Assembly: GCA_030998225.1 (NCBI GenBank)
Contig: JAPYXD010000713.1
Location: 1,798,001 to 1,862,000 of the forward strand
DNA length: 64,000 bases
Source: Diplolepis rosae
Lineage: Eukaryota > Arthropoda > Insecta > Hymenoptera > Diplolepididae
Reading direction: 5' to 3'
The stretch's first letter is position 1, and the number at the start of each line of letters is the position of its first letter. The notes beneath the pieces were generated by a model. The model was not told the origin of the DNA. It saw nothing but the letters and a program-made list of their open reading frames with translations, and searched no databases. Made by a program: the position numbers and the translations under genes. This document shows, one piece after another, positions 1 to 8,844 of the stretch.

Positions 1-233
1 GAAACCTTTTCCGTGACCTTCTCCAGTTCGGAAACCTCCCGTAATCTACCGACTCGAGCTGAGCTAGCCGAGTTTCCGGTACATCAAGTTTTCACCAGGA
101 CACCCCCCCTCATTAATTTCGAACCTGTCGCTTACGCCCCCCTTAGTTTTTTTTTTAATTTTTTCGAACTGAGGTGACCTTGTCGGTCTGGCGCCCAACA
201 AAAATTGTCTGCGATATTTGGTTTTAAAACCAT

Positions 234-724
234 TTGTTTGGATGTCCTAAGACATACTGGTGGAGACTTAGTGCCGAAGGGGTGCTATATTGCATAAAAA
301 TTAAGTATAGCATTACATGGCATTTCAAGAGGATCACTCAACACTGTTTCGAAAGATATTTTAGGCAGACAACTCGTGGTTTTTGCATCACGACATTGCG
401 CCGTCTTAGACTGCACTTGTTCTTCGTGACCATTTCGCCAAAAACTCAACACATATCGTTCCACAACCACCATATTCGCCTGATTTGGATCCGTGTGACT
501 TCTGGCTATTCACCAAACTCAAAAGACCACTCCCAGGACATCGTTTTAACACGATTGAAGAGATAAAAGCCGAATCGAAGAAGGCTTTGAAGGCAATTTC
601 GGAAATCGAATTTAAGAAGTGTTTCGAAAATTGGAAAAAACGTTGGCATAAGTGTATTATATCGGGAGGGGATTACTTTGAAGGAGATGAAATTGATTTG
701 GATAAGTAAATAAAGATTTTTCAT
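234..724 (+). pseudogene. mariner transposase C-terminal remnant
   Basis: Remnant of the catalytic half of a mariner (Tc1/mariner superfamily) transposase, a nuclear DDD cut-and-paste enzyme. The best stretch is the frame 377-709, broken by one TAG at 407-409. The second catalytic Asp is the GAC at 392-394, within His-His-Asp. The third is the GAC at 497-499, in D-P-C-D-F. They are 35 codons apart, so 34 residues lie between them, the DD34D signature of mariner. The frame ends in the typical tail W-H-K-C-I-I-S-G-G-D-Y-F-E-G-D and a TAA near 709. Upstream, 234-300 in another frame keeps a Trp-Trp...Gly-Val-Leu-Tyr piece of the mid region. The N-terminal helix-turn-helix half and both inverted repeats were not found, so the copy is truncated and dead. 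Family call is firm; exact ends are not. Confidence 0.85.
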
Positions 725-1360
725 TTTACAACAAAATTCACCTTAGTTTTTGCCCACAGTAGTACATACAATATATGTTTTTTATTTGATAAAACTTTTC
801 ATATCAATTACATTTGATACAACCTAACATCTAACTTTGATTACTTTAACTGTTACGCACGGGTAATATTCGATAAAATAAAATATAAAAAGTCAAAAAT
901 AATTATTTTTAATATATTTTATGTGCCTCCGTCGCGTAAACTCGGTATTACGCTACAGTTGAGAGTAGCGTAATGTTGTGTATTACGATACACAGGAATG
1001 TAATGAAAAAAATTGAACTGCGCATGCGCCTATTATGATACAGCGGAGCGTGATCTTTTTCTTATTCTTCTTCTTCTTCGTACAGCGTTGGCACCGTACT
1101 GACAAAGCCTTGTACATTTGAACTGCGCATGCTCTATCACAATATGCTACTACTACACAGGATCGAGAAAATCAGAATAGCCAGAACTAGTCGCGAAATA
1201 TCAAGTGCAGTGGACGAGAATCATGATGAAAACTAGATTGGATTCGAGTGTACGCACAAAAAGTCGTATATGCGCCGAAGTAAAATAAAATAGGATATTT
1301 GCCAATGCACACAATTCGGGTAATTAGGAGACTCGCTTATATTGCTCGCAGAACTGATCG
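725..1360. other. non-coding stretch, no gene seen
   Basis: AT-rich DNA with no convincing reading frame on either strand. It holds the diverged hairpin-like repeats at 946-1132 described separately and a short pyrimidine run near 1057-1079. The first bases after 709 may be the 3' flank of the mariner remnant. Confidence 0.5.
946..1132. repeat. diverged hairpin-like repeats
   Basis: Three related segments start TATTACG or TATTATG at about 946, 981 and 1031. The first forms a perfect 10-bp inverted repeat: 947-956 pairs with 965-974 around an 8-nt loop. The second and third segments are each followed by the same 15-mer, TTGAACTGCGCATGC, at 1013-1027 and 1118-1132 (105 bp apart). This suggests an old tandem duplication of a roughly 100-bp unit. 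No protein is encoded and the function is unknown. Confidence 0.5.
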
Positions 1361-1426
1361 CGCCTCGGCTCCGTCTCGGCTTTGCCTCAGCTACGCCTCA
1401 CCTACGCCTCGACTACGCCTTGGCTT
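1361..1426. repeat. 11-bp minisatellite, six units
   Basis: Six imperfect tandem copies of an 11-bp GC-rich unit. Representative copies are CGCCTCGGCTC, CGTCTCGGCTT, TGCCTCAGCTA and CGCCTCACCTA. Unit starts are 1361, 1372, 1383, 1394, 1405 and 1416. The composition contrasts with AT-rich surroundings. No reading frame of note crosses it. Confidence 0.8.
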
Positions 1427-3151
1427 CGATCTCCTGCAAGCATTGTCACTCGTCGCATAATAACCCTCATTAATCGCCTAGGCACATAATATACTATTAT
1501 TTACTAGTATGACTAGTACGCTGAGGTCGTCCAAACTGCCAAATTTAGTTAATATGAATATTACCTAAATTTGTTTATTATTTTGTGGGCTCGTCGGTCT
1601 CCTACTCTCGGACTGGAAGTGTATCCTACACACACCTACACAATCAAATACTGTTTCTACTTTTCTATTAGTTTTAATAAGAGAATATAGCCGTTGGCTT
1701 TTAACCAGAAAAGGGTTAAGTGCTTTTAAACTCGTTCTTGTCACCGCTAAAATTTCCCTATTAAATCTAATTCAAATATTTCATGAAAATTATCACTACC
1801 GTTTTGAGATTCGGTAGTAATAATTTTCTGCGATTTCTCGCTGTTTTGTGCCGTTTTATTTTGGTGAAGGAAAACCGCGAAAAACTGAGATTGGACTGTA
1901 GATAGTCCGCTGACGATTAAATTTATTTTGTTGCTTCTATTCGGATGAAGACTTTTTTATTGTTAACGTCCGCCCAAACGTGATCCCCAATTTGAAGCCT
2001 TGAACTAGTTGTTTTACGAAGCTAGGTCAACTAGCCAGGTGATGGAACGCGATGGTTCCGAACTGAGGACGGGCTAAAGTAGAGAAAAGTATATACCCTA
2101 CTGTCCGAGTAGTTCTGGTTAGTACCAGGTTGCTCGAGTGACTGCAAATTTGGTTTGGCATTGATCTGTTTTACTGGTTCATCGCAAGGTGAACATGGTA
2201 GGGTCTTTTGATGATTAAAGAATCTATGATTGGATAAGGGAAATAATGGTAGGGAGGTTTTAGGAATGTAGATGGACTTTGTACCGTGCTGATTCATTTA
2301 TTGCACCATTTGCTGATTTTTAGGTGTCAAATATTTCTCCCCTATTTCCACATTTATCGTGAGAAAAAGAAATGTGCTCATCGATTTTTAGTATTTGATG
2401 CATTGGCATTAAATTTTAGAAACAATTTTAGTTTCTAATATATTTCATACTAAATTTAAATATATTTAAATAGTCTAGGTTGTTGATCATTATATGAATT
2501 AAAAAGCCTTAACATAATTATTTAAATGTTCAGATGAGTCTTTAGGTTTTCATTACAAAAAGCACGTGGCCTTTGTCTTGGGAGATCAGCTGGCTAAAGC
2601 ATCTAAGTAAGGATAGGCGCACGAGAATGAAGTGTGAATATGGAATGTATGCTAGCCTCGCGATTTACAGCAGAGCACATCAAAATGTTTCCAAAAGAGA
2701 CGGGTATATGGGGCATGTGCATGGGCGAACGAAGAGAGGAATTGACAAACGGCAGACAGCTATAGTGATATACAGTGCATGGGTGTGCGTGCGCTGGATA
2801 TCTGTTTTTCTTCTTCTTTCTTACGCTCTCTCTTTTTCTCTCGCGCTCTCTCCTCTTGCTTCTACTTTCCAGTAAGAATACTTATAATGTTGATTAATGT
2901 TTTCCTGTATTTACATTTACTAAAAGCATGATGGATTGGCGTTGTTTCGAGGATCCCTCAGCCTTTTGCTCTTTTATATTCCTTATTTTAGAGATATTTC
3001 TGAAATTACAATTTATGCGATAATGTGACAGGCCAAAAACATGAAAAATTGTAGTTATAATTATCCGTATCCACCGGTAAATGCGTACTTATATTCATAC
3101 GCAGGTGCATGAGCCTGCATGTACATTAATATGTATATACACATATATATA
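1427..3151. other. non-coding stretch, no gene recognised
   Basis: No recognisable gene. Two open frames, 2031-2297 (-) and 2573-2875 (+), have no familiar motif and look like chance. The second owes its length to a pyrimidine-rich run at 2804-2870. The right edge, 3110-3151, is an AT dinucleotide-rich run that continues on the other side of the mariner insertion at 3154. Confidence 0.5.
2804..2870. repeat. CT-rich low-complexity tract
   Basis: About 65 bases almost entirely of C and T, made of TTCTTCTTC and CTCTCTC-like runs, with a few G and A interruptions. Probably simple-sequence DNA; a polypyrimidine tract could also lie before a splice acceptor, but no exon was recognised downstream. 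Confidence 0.6.
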
Positions 3152-3153
3152 TA

Positions 3154-4018
3154 CCAGGGGTGTTAGTTGAAGCTTGCCGGTTTTTTCAATGAAGAAAACA
3201 ATTCTCAAGGGAATCTCAAAAAAATTTTATTCAAAGTATTGACCATTGGATTCTACACATTTTGCCCATCTTTCAGGCAAATGATGGATGCCATTCCAAA
3301 AAAACCTTTTCTCTTTCAAGGCAAACCATTCGACGAGCCATTTTTCGACTTCTTCAAAATTGGCGAAGCGCTGCTCTGCGAGTGAGTGTCTCATCGATGC
3401 GAAAACGTGATAGTCAGACGGGGCGAGATCTGGAAAGTACGGCGTATGCGATAATATTCCCAAATTCTATGCTTTTAATGTGTTCTTCATCATTTTAGCG
3501 GTATGAGACGATGCGTTGTCATGTTGTAGGATAACTTTTCCATGTCTTCGGGCCCATTCCGGCCGTTTTTCGATCAACGAATGATTCAAATTGATAATTT
3601 GTTGTCGGAAGCGATCCGTATCCACCGTCTGACCAGGTTTTAATAACTCGAAGTACACCACACCACACTGGTCCCACCAAACACAGAGCATTGTCTTACG
3701 GCCAAAGCCATTTGGCCTTGGAGTCGATGGGCCTACCTCACCAGGTTAAAGCCATGATTTTTTCCACTTCGGGTTCTCGAAATAAATCCATTTTTCTTCC
3801 CCCGTGACAATTCGATGCAGAAAAGATTTCCTTTCGAACCGTTGAAGCACCATTTCACAAATGGTTTTTCGATTTTCCATTTGTCTATCGTTCAGTTGGT
3901 GAGGTACCCATTTTCCATACTTTTGGATTTTTCCCATGGCTGCCAAATCATAGAAATGTATACATATCTCTAGCGACATCTATGAGCAAAACCGGCAAAT
4001 TTCAACTAACACCTCTGG
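3154..4018 (-). mobile_element. internally deleted mariner transposon, 865 bp
   Basis: A complete-ended mariner copy. The left end at 3154 and the right end at 4018 are inverted repeats of about 30 bp, both containing GGTGTTAGTTGAA and TTGCCGGTTTT when read inward, with a few mismatches. The flanks are TA on both sides (3152-3153 and 4019-4020), the usual mariner target duplication, and the insertion lies in an AT-repeat run. Full-length mariners are about 1.25-1.3 kb, so roughly 400 bp are missing, and the encoded protein shows that the N-terminal coding part was lost. Ends this well preserved suggest fairly recent mobilisation in trans by an intact relative; that last point is inference. 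Confidence 0.92.
3227..3979 (-). pseudogene. mariner transposase, N-terminal deletion, two stops
   Basis: One reading frame from 3979 down to the natural TAA at 3227-3229, interrupted only by a TAA at 3746-3748 and a TAG at 3467-3469. After a short N-terminal stub it jumps straight to M-G-K-I-Q-K-Y-G-K-W-V-P-H, so the DNA-binding helix-turn-helix domains are missing (about 130-140 codons, judged from the usual length near 345). The first catalytic Asp position reads T-G-E-E-K-W, with Glu where the family has Asp. The second Asp (H-D-N) and third Asp (P-S-D-Y) remain, with 34 positions between them counting the stop, so DD34D spacing is kept. The protein cannot be made whole or catalytic. It lies inside the 3154-4018 element, antisense to the window. 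Confidence 0.92.
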
Positions 4019-4665
4019 TATATTAATATATATATATATACATATATGTCTGCTCATATATTAATTAACATGATGTCGATGTGCGAAGATACACTATAAG
4101 TATAATATAACGCATAATATACAAGGTCATGTATATAATAAAATATATAATATCACTATAATAGAATGCGTAATATAATGTAAATATACTATACAATATT
4201 AATAATATAATATATAATATAATGCATGATATTTGGATGCCTATATTTACGGTGATCTTGCTTTGCTCTATTTTTAATTTTAATTTTAATTTTATTTAAT
4301 GAGCTCTTATTTTCCTCCGTACCAATAACACTTTTAATGGCGAATATGTGATATAATGTAAGGTAGTGAAATTAGGAATTTCCTTCCCGAACCAACCATT
4401 TGTTAAAAGTTTCTTGACCCGAGAAACGATAAGCTGCATCAGCGGTCTTGTCAAGGTGCTCGGTTACGGGTGCTTCAAGTGGCATGCGAATTTATGTAGT
4501 AATTTTACATTATATTTTTGGAAAAATTTGGCCGCCTTGACACGCTCGTAATATTAACATTAGTTTAACATTACTTTTACATTAGTTTAAGATTTAATAT
4601 TAGTTTAACATTAGTCTATTGTCAACTAAATTATGGTTCAATGTTAATTTTGATTTAAAGTTAAG
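4019..4665. other. AT-rich spacer with simple repeats
   Basis: 4019-4250 is dominated by TA and ATAATAT runs. 4272-4300 holds TAATTTT-type copies. 4550-4620 holds degenerate copies of an ACATTAGTTTA unit of about 11 bp. Between them, 4366-4551 has mixed composition and a short open frame without known motifs. No gene is supported. Confidence 0.6.
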
Positions 4666-5400
4666 TTACATATCTGACTTATTTATCCAACTGTTGTGTG
4701 AACTGTCAAATCCGAGCAACTTAACATGAACCTTATTACCAGGTTTCTTGAGCACTTTCTCCACGAGGTAAATGTCTGGGTACTTAACTCCAAGAAGTTC
4801 TTGCTCATGGAGGCCACCAGTGATGGGTTGATCCTGATAATCCTTGAGTTTGTATGTGACTGGTTTGGTTAACGTGACATGGTCCACAGTAAATATTTCT
4901 GTCGACCAATGGGGAGAGTATCCTTTTTCAAAGGTACTTTTATATTTGCTGATTCGAACTCTATCACCAATCTTGAATTTCTGGCATCTTACTCATATAT
5001 CCCTTTGTTTATGAAAACGTTCCAACAGTTTTTTTTCTCTAGGCTTCATACCAATAGTACTTTTTTCTGTTGTACGATTAAACCGTTCTATTATTGATGC
5101 TTTTAGATTACTATTTGTTGAGTACAGTTTAATATTATTTAACAACTGCTTTAAATTCTTGAATTGTGAGTTGTAAAACTCTTTACACCTATCAGTATGC
5201 ATGCTCTCTGGAACACGCCCTTGATCAAGTATTGATTTCGTAGCTACAGTAACTACTTTTCCATTCTTGCTTTTGACAGGGACAGCCCAGGTGTATTTGG
5301 AAAATACATCAATGACTTTAAGTAAGTACTAAAAACCTTTGTTTACTTTCCTTGCAGGTTTATGTAGTTCTGTGACCACTGACAGTTTTTTGAAGTTCGA
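4666..5400 (-). pseudogene. Maverick/Polinton-type integrase remnant
   Basis: Decayed retroviral-type (rve) integrase of the kind encoded by Maverick/Polinton DNA transposons, which inserts element DNA into chromosomes. Reading leftward, about 5400-5210 holds a H-K-P-A-R-K motif, then I-D-V-F-S-K-Y-T-W. 5202-4993 holds T-D-R-C-K-E-F-Y-N-S and S-I-I-E-R-F-N-R, an Asp and Glu separated by 34 residues as in the D-E part of the DDE triad. 4990-4666 holds I-G-D-R-V-R-I-S-K and a chromo-like C-terminus with V-Y/I-Y-L-V-E-K-V-L. The part that should carry the first catalytic Asp, between H-K-P-A-R-K and the V-F-S-K-Y box, appears deleted near 5330, and several frameshifts and stops follow. The gene is inactive. 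The capsid-cluster remnants at 11.7-14.0 kb may belong to the same element. Confidence 0.78.
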
Positions 5401-5869
5401 TTTCAAAAAGGTGGCTTGGGCTCGATCCTGTCATTGTCGGTCGAGGTAAGAGACTTTAATGTAATTTACCACGTGACAAGGCCCCCCGGTCAGACCAGAA
5501 ACGACCCTCGAGTGTCTAAGACCACACTCTGGGCCAACTGACCAAGTATTAGGTCTAGAAAAACAAAAAAAGACACGGAAACCCGCGGCCCAGTCTGTCT
5601 GAGAGCGTGCTTCAATACTTAATGCTAGTGCAAACTTATGAGCTAAGAATAGTAAAAAAGAACGTAAGCTTATTAAAAAAAATGAAAAATATACGGCAGC
5701 TCGCTGATTGCGATGCCGAGAACGAGCCTTAATAACTAGCTTAAGAGCTAGTATCTTATAGGTTCTAGGGATAGGCCAAAGAATCAAACTCCCCATATAC
5801 AAAGAAATCATTTTGCATTTATTGCAGCGATTTGCGCCTATGGGCCATGCACCCTATACAAAAATTTTT
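5401..5869. other. no gene recognised; possible element border
   Basis: Mixed-composition DNA. A 126-codon open frame on the minus strand (5431-5811) shows no known motif. The 19-mer at 5461-5479 recurs with one mismatch at 11,438-11,456, which may mark element ends. This interval should contain the left limit of the Gypsy element, but no long terminal repeat could be recognised by eye. Confidence 0.4.
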
Positions 5870-6211
5870 CTAGTAGCGCCTAGGTAGGGCGCCAGCGTCG
5901 AAGAAGCGCCGTAATCCAGCGCTCGCGGACCTGTCGTTCAGCTCTTCTTTCTCTGGGTCGCCTCCTAGAGGCCGGCTGGGCCTCTTCCATCTCCTCCTGG
6001 TTCCTTGTTGGAGTCTCGTCCCCTGAAGGAGTTGGCCAATCCAGGACTTCGTCCTGGAAGGAGGATAGTCATCTGGCGAATCGGTCCTCCGGGTCGGCTT
6101 CCTCGAGGTAGGTGGGCTTAGACAGGCCGGGGCTGGAACCAAATCAGGTGGTCGACCCTGACCGCCCGCAGCAACCCGGTCACCGGGTCTGTTGCGACGT
6201 CGACGACCCAC
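5870..6211 (-). CDS. uncharacterised GC-rich ORF 3' of Gypsy pol
   Basis: A 113-codon open frame rich in Arg, Pro, Ser and Gly, downstream (in element orientation) of the Gypsy pol stop at 6422. The GC content is clearly higher than in the AT-rich flanks. No known domain was recognised, nor any signal peptide or membrane segment, so it does not look like an envelope gene. It could be a small accessory frame, an untranslated region, or part of the 3' long terminal repeat that is open by chance because of its GC content. Coding status is doubtful. Confidence 0.25.
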   Translation of the reverse strand: MGRRRRNRPGDRVAAGGQGRPPDLVPAPACLSPPTSRKPTRRTDSPDDYPPSRTKSWIGQLLQGTRLQQGTRRRWKRPSRPLGGDPEKEELNDRSASAGLRRFFDAGALPRRY

Positions 6212-6421
6212 TCATCTTTCGGGAGGTGGATCCCGCGGAAGGCATCGGGTGGCTGTAGGCGAGAGAAAGAAAGGAAATCAGCCGATTGTCAGGCGATCCA
6301 TCCGTGCATGCAGGACAACAACAACAACGTTCGACTTACATGAACGGTCAAGGACTAACAATTCTATTCGAACTATACGACCACCACCTAAAATAAAACA
6401 AATGTAGGGTATTGGAGGGCG

Positions 6422-7142
6422 CTACTCGAAGGCAGCGGCCTCTAGATACGCCTTGAGGTCTTTGGTGTCCGCGCGGCTGACCGATTCACCTCTTTCATCC
6501 ACTAGTTCGTATATTGTACGCGAGATTACTCGCGATACCGTGAATACGCCGTCAAATTTGTTAATCAACGAGGCGGTGATCCCTTTATTCGCCGAGGAAA
6601 GCGTGCGGTCTCCCCGAAGTACACGGTCGCCGATTTGGTTAGTACGCGGACGTACTCGAAGGTTTTACGCATGCGCCTGCTTATTATGATCTCTTAAGGC
6701 TTCGAGCCTTTTGATTCTCTTAGACCAGGTGTCGACATTCCCGGGACGAGGAGGTTCTGATGTAGTAAGCTCAAGCTTCTCATGGAGAGTGCGATGGGGC
6801 AGCGGATCTCGGCCGAAATTTAGAAACGAAGGCTAGGGTTTCAAAGACAAATGATACGCAGTGTTGAATGTGAAGCGAAAGTCGTTAAGGTGGACGTCCT
6901 ATTTACGCTGTGTATCCTTGATGAACGAGATCATCATTGTCTTCCATACTCTGTTGATTCGTTCGCCCGGCTTCGCTTGTGGATGGTATGTCGGCGTCTT
7001 AACGCGCTTAATCGAGTACTCTTGACAGATACGATTTATAACCAGGTCTTTGAATACCTTGGTTATGGTCGCAACGTTCGCGTTCCTTACAGGAACGACT
7101 TCTATCCACCGTGTGAAAAAGTCCTCGAAAACGAGGACATAG
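6422..7142 (-). pseudogene. Gypsy integrase, C-terminal two thirds
   Basis: Integrase catalytic core and C-terminal region. Reading leftward, about 7142-6985 gives a core strand with E-D-F-F-T-R-W-I-E-V-V-P-V-R. About 7000-6840 gives T-P-T-Y-H-P-Q-A and D-V-H-L-N-D-F-R-F, the usual region after the catalytic Glu. About 6700-6430 gives G-D-R-V-L-R and K-F-D-G-V-F-T-V-S-R-V-I-S, a GPY/F-like module. The frame ends at a natural TAG at 6422-6424. The zinc-binding N-terminal HHCC domain and the start of the core are absent, because the RNase H frame runs directly into this part near 7130. There are premature stops, for example within 6880-6910. It is not functional. Confidence 0.85.
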
Positions 7143-7296
7143 CGTAAGCGATTACACGCTCTACGCCTTCTATCGTCTTGGTCAGTACTGCTCCAACTCT
7201 AGTAGAGCTTGTGTCCGTTTGTAAAGTGAACGGGTGCGCAAAGTCTGGGCGAGCAACTACTGGCGCTGTAGTCAAGGTGGTTTTAATCGCCTGCAA
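7102..7296 (-). pseudogene. Gypsy RNase H fragment
   Basis: Start of the retroviral-type RNase H, the domain that removes RNA from the RNA-DNA hybrid during reverse transcription. It shows L-T-T-A-P-V-V-A-R-P-D-F, then F-T-L-Q-T-D, whose Asp is the first catalytic acidic residue, then G-A-V-L-T and E-R-V-I-A-Y-A. After Y-A, around 7130, the family sequence stops and integrase core sequence follows in another frame. The remaining catalytic Glu and Asp residues are therefore deleted. Confidence 0.85.
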
Positions 7297-7317
7297 TGCA
7301 GCCTCCTGCTCTTCCTG

Positions 7318-8392
7318 TCAATCAAAAGGGTGCGCTTTCTTCAATAGTTGGAAAAGGGGCTCTGCTACGGTCGCAAAGTTCGGTATAAAGCGCCGATACC
7401 AACCTGCCGAGCCTAGGAAACTCCGAATCTTGAGAGTATTTTTCGGCGCGAGCAGGTCCAAAATAGGGGCCAGTTTTCTAGGATCAACCTTAACGCCCTC
7501 GTTGTTGATAAGGAATCCAAAGTATTTGATCTCGCTTCGGAAAAATAGGCATTTATCGGGATTGATAGAGAGACCAGCAGCAGCGAGTCGATCTAATACC
7601 TCCTTTAACCATTTGAGGTGATCCTCGAAGGTTTCGGTCACTATTATGACACCGTCTAGAGAGGCAAACGCATGAGGTTCAATTCCGGGCTAATGCCTTT
7701 ATCAATTAAACGCTAGAACGTCGCAGGGGCGTTGATAAGTCCAAAAGGCATCCGAGTAAATTGGAAAACACCGCGTCCCGGTGCTTGAACGCAGTGAGTT
7801 CCTTACTCTCTTCATATAATGGTACCTGATGGAAAGCCTGGTCCAGGTCAATTGTGCTAATGTAATTAGCTTTCTGGAGTTTATCCAGAATGTTCGTCAT
7901 TGGTGGAAGAGGATAAGCTTCCTTCTTAGTGACTCGGTTTATTTACCTGAAGTCGATGCACAGACATTAAGTGCCATTCGACTTCCTTGCCATATCAACT
8001 GGTGACGACCAAGAACTATTGGACGACTCATTTAATTTTTGTTCAATTAGCTTGTCCATCAGCTTGTTCATCTCGTTCATCACAGCAGGAGAACGAACAT
8101 GGTACTTCTGCTTGATGGTTGGATGGTCACCCACATCAATGGTGTACTTGGCAAGGTGGGTAGCACCCAGTTCCTTTTTTGAGACCTTTAATGCGCGCTT
8201 AAGGAAATTCTCTGCCAAAGCCATTTGTGTCCTGGTGAGTTCCTTAATCGCGGCGCACCCATCGTCGTCTATCCGCGACAAGTTGGACAATAAGTCTATA
8301 GTGGCTTTGCGGTAAACTTCGTCGTCGTAAGCCATAAGGATAACGTTGGCGTTGCCATCCACAATTAACCTAAATTGTCGAATGGCATCCAT
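7318..8392 (-). pseudogene. Gypsy reverse transcriptase, YxDD box broken
   Basis: Reverse transcriptase copying element RNA into DNA in Gag particles. 8392-7967 covers the linker and N-terminus, with A-T-H-L-A-K-Y-T-I-D-V-G-D-H-P, then a long S-N-S-S-W-S-S-P-V. 7900-7706 holds I-S-T-I-D-L-D-Q-A-F-H-Q-V-P, whose first Asp is a palm catalytic residue. 7662-7651 is where the Y-x-D-D box should be; it reads Ser-Leu-Asp-Gly, so one of the two essential Asp residues is lost. 7641-7318 continues with the thumb/connection (F-L-G-S-A-G-W-Y-R-R-F-I-P). Frame breaks lie near 7700 and between 7900 and 7967. The domain call is firm; the enzyme is dead. Confidence 0.92.
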
Positions 8393-8465
8393 GCCCAGAA
8401 TACATTGTTACTTGAAATTCGGTACCACTTTCCACTCTACGCAGTTTTAAATGACATCTAGGGTG

Positions 8466-8744
8466 CTAGGTAGCGCCACCTAGCTTAAAACTGACTATGC
8501 TACCATTCGGGAATAGAATAGCTTTAACTTCAGAGGGTTTAATCTCTTGGTTAAATTCTGCGGCTAATTCTATCCCCTCTCTACCCAGCATAGATTTAGT
8601 GGAATCCAAGTCCACTAGCGCGTCAAGTTCTCTGTTGACGATCTTTAATTTCACGAAAAATCGTGTGCCTTGTTCATAAAATTTCAAGGCTGCGCAATCG
8701 TTTTCCGAGACCTTATCGGAATCGAGATAAACGCTGTGCCCCAT
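8466..8744 (-). pseudogene. Gypsy retropepsin with altered active site
   Basis: Aspartic protease that would cut Gag-Pol. The open frame has A-L-V-D-L-D-S-T-K-S-M-L-G where retropepsins carry Asp-Thr/Ser-Gly followed by Ala/Ser-Thr. The catalytic Asp is present, but the next two residues are Leu-Asp instead of Thr-Gly, which should abolish the active-site turn. About 92 codons, near the usual size of a retropepsin monomer. It sits between the zinc knuckle (8791-8832) and the RT linker (8392), the expected place. Confidence 0.8.
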
Positions 8745-8790
8745 TTACGTTTCCTGAAGGATTTTTAGAGGCTTTACACTCCGGTGCAGG

Positions 8791-8832
8791 ACAATCCTGT
8801 GTTCTAAAACCAACATGACCGCATTTATAGCA
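8791..8832 (-). pseudogene. Gag CCHC zinc knuckle, His replaced
   Basis: Fourteen codons reading C-Y-K-C-G-H-V-G-F-R-T-Q-D-C. The spacing matches the retroviral CX2CX4HX4C nucleic-acid-binding knuckle, but the His position is Phe, so zinc binding should fail. It lies at the end of gag, just before the protease frame. Too short for a simple ORF search. Confidence 0.8.
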
Positions 8833-8844
8833 AAAGATTTGCTG

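Noticed and set aside
2031..2297. 88-codon minus-strand frame
   Set aside because: No recognisable domain, and composition like the surrounding DNA.
2573..2875. 100-codon frame with a hydrophobic C-terminus resembling a membrane protein
   Set aside because: The hydrophobic part is the CT-rich simple sequence read as Leu, Ser and Phe. No motif or conserved start supports coding.
4366..4551. Short frames on both strands as another Polinton gene
   Set aside because: Under 65 codons, with no motif recognised; left as spacer.
7178..7621. Plus-strand frames over the Gypsy region (also 6,851-7,147, 7,971-8,315 and 9,060-9,341)
   Set aside because: They are antisense to recognisable RNase H, RT, integrase and Gag segments on the minus strand.
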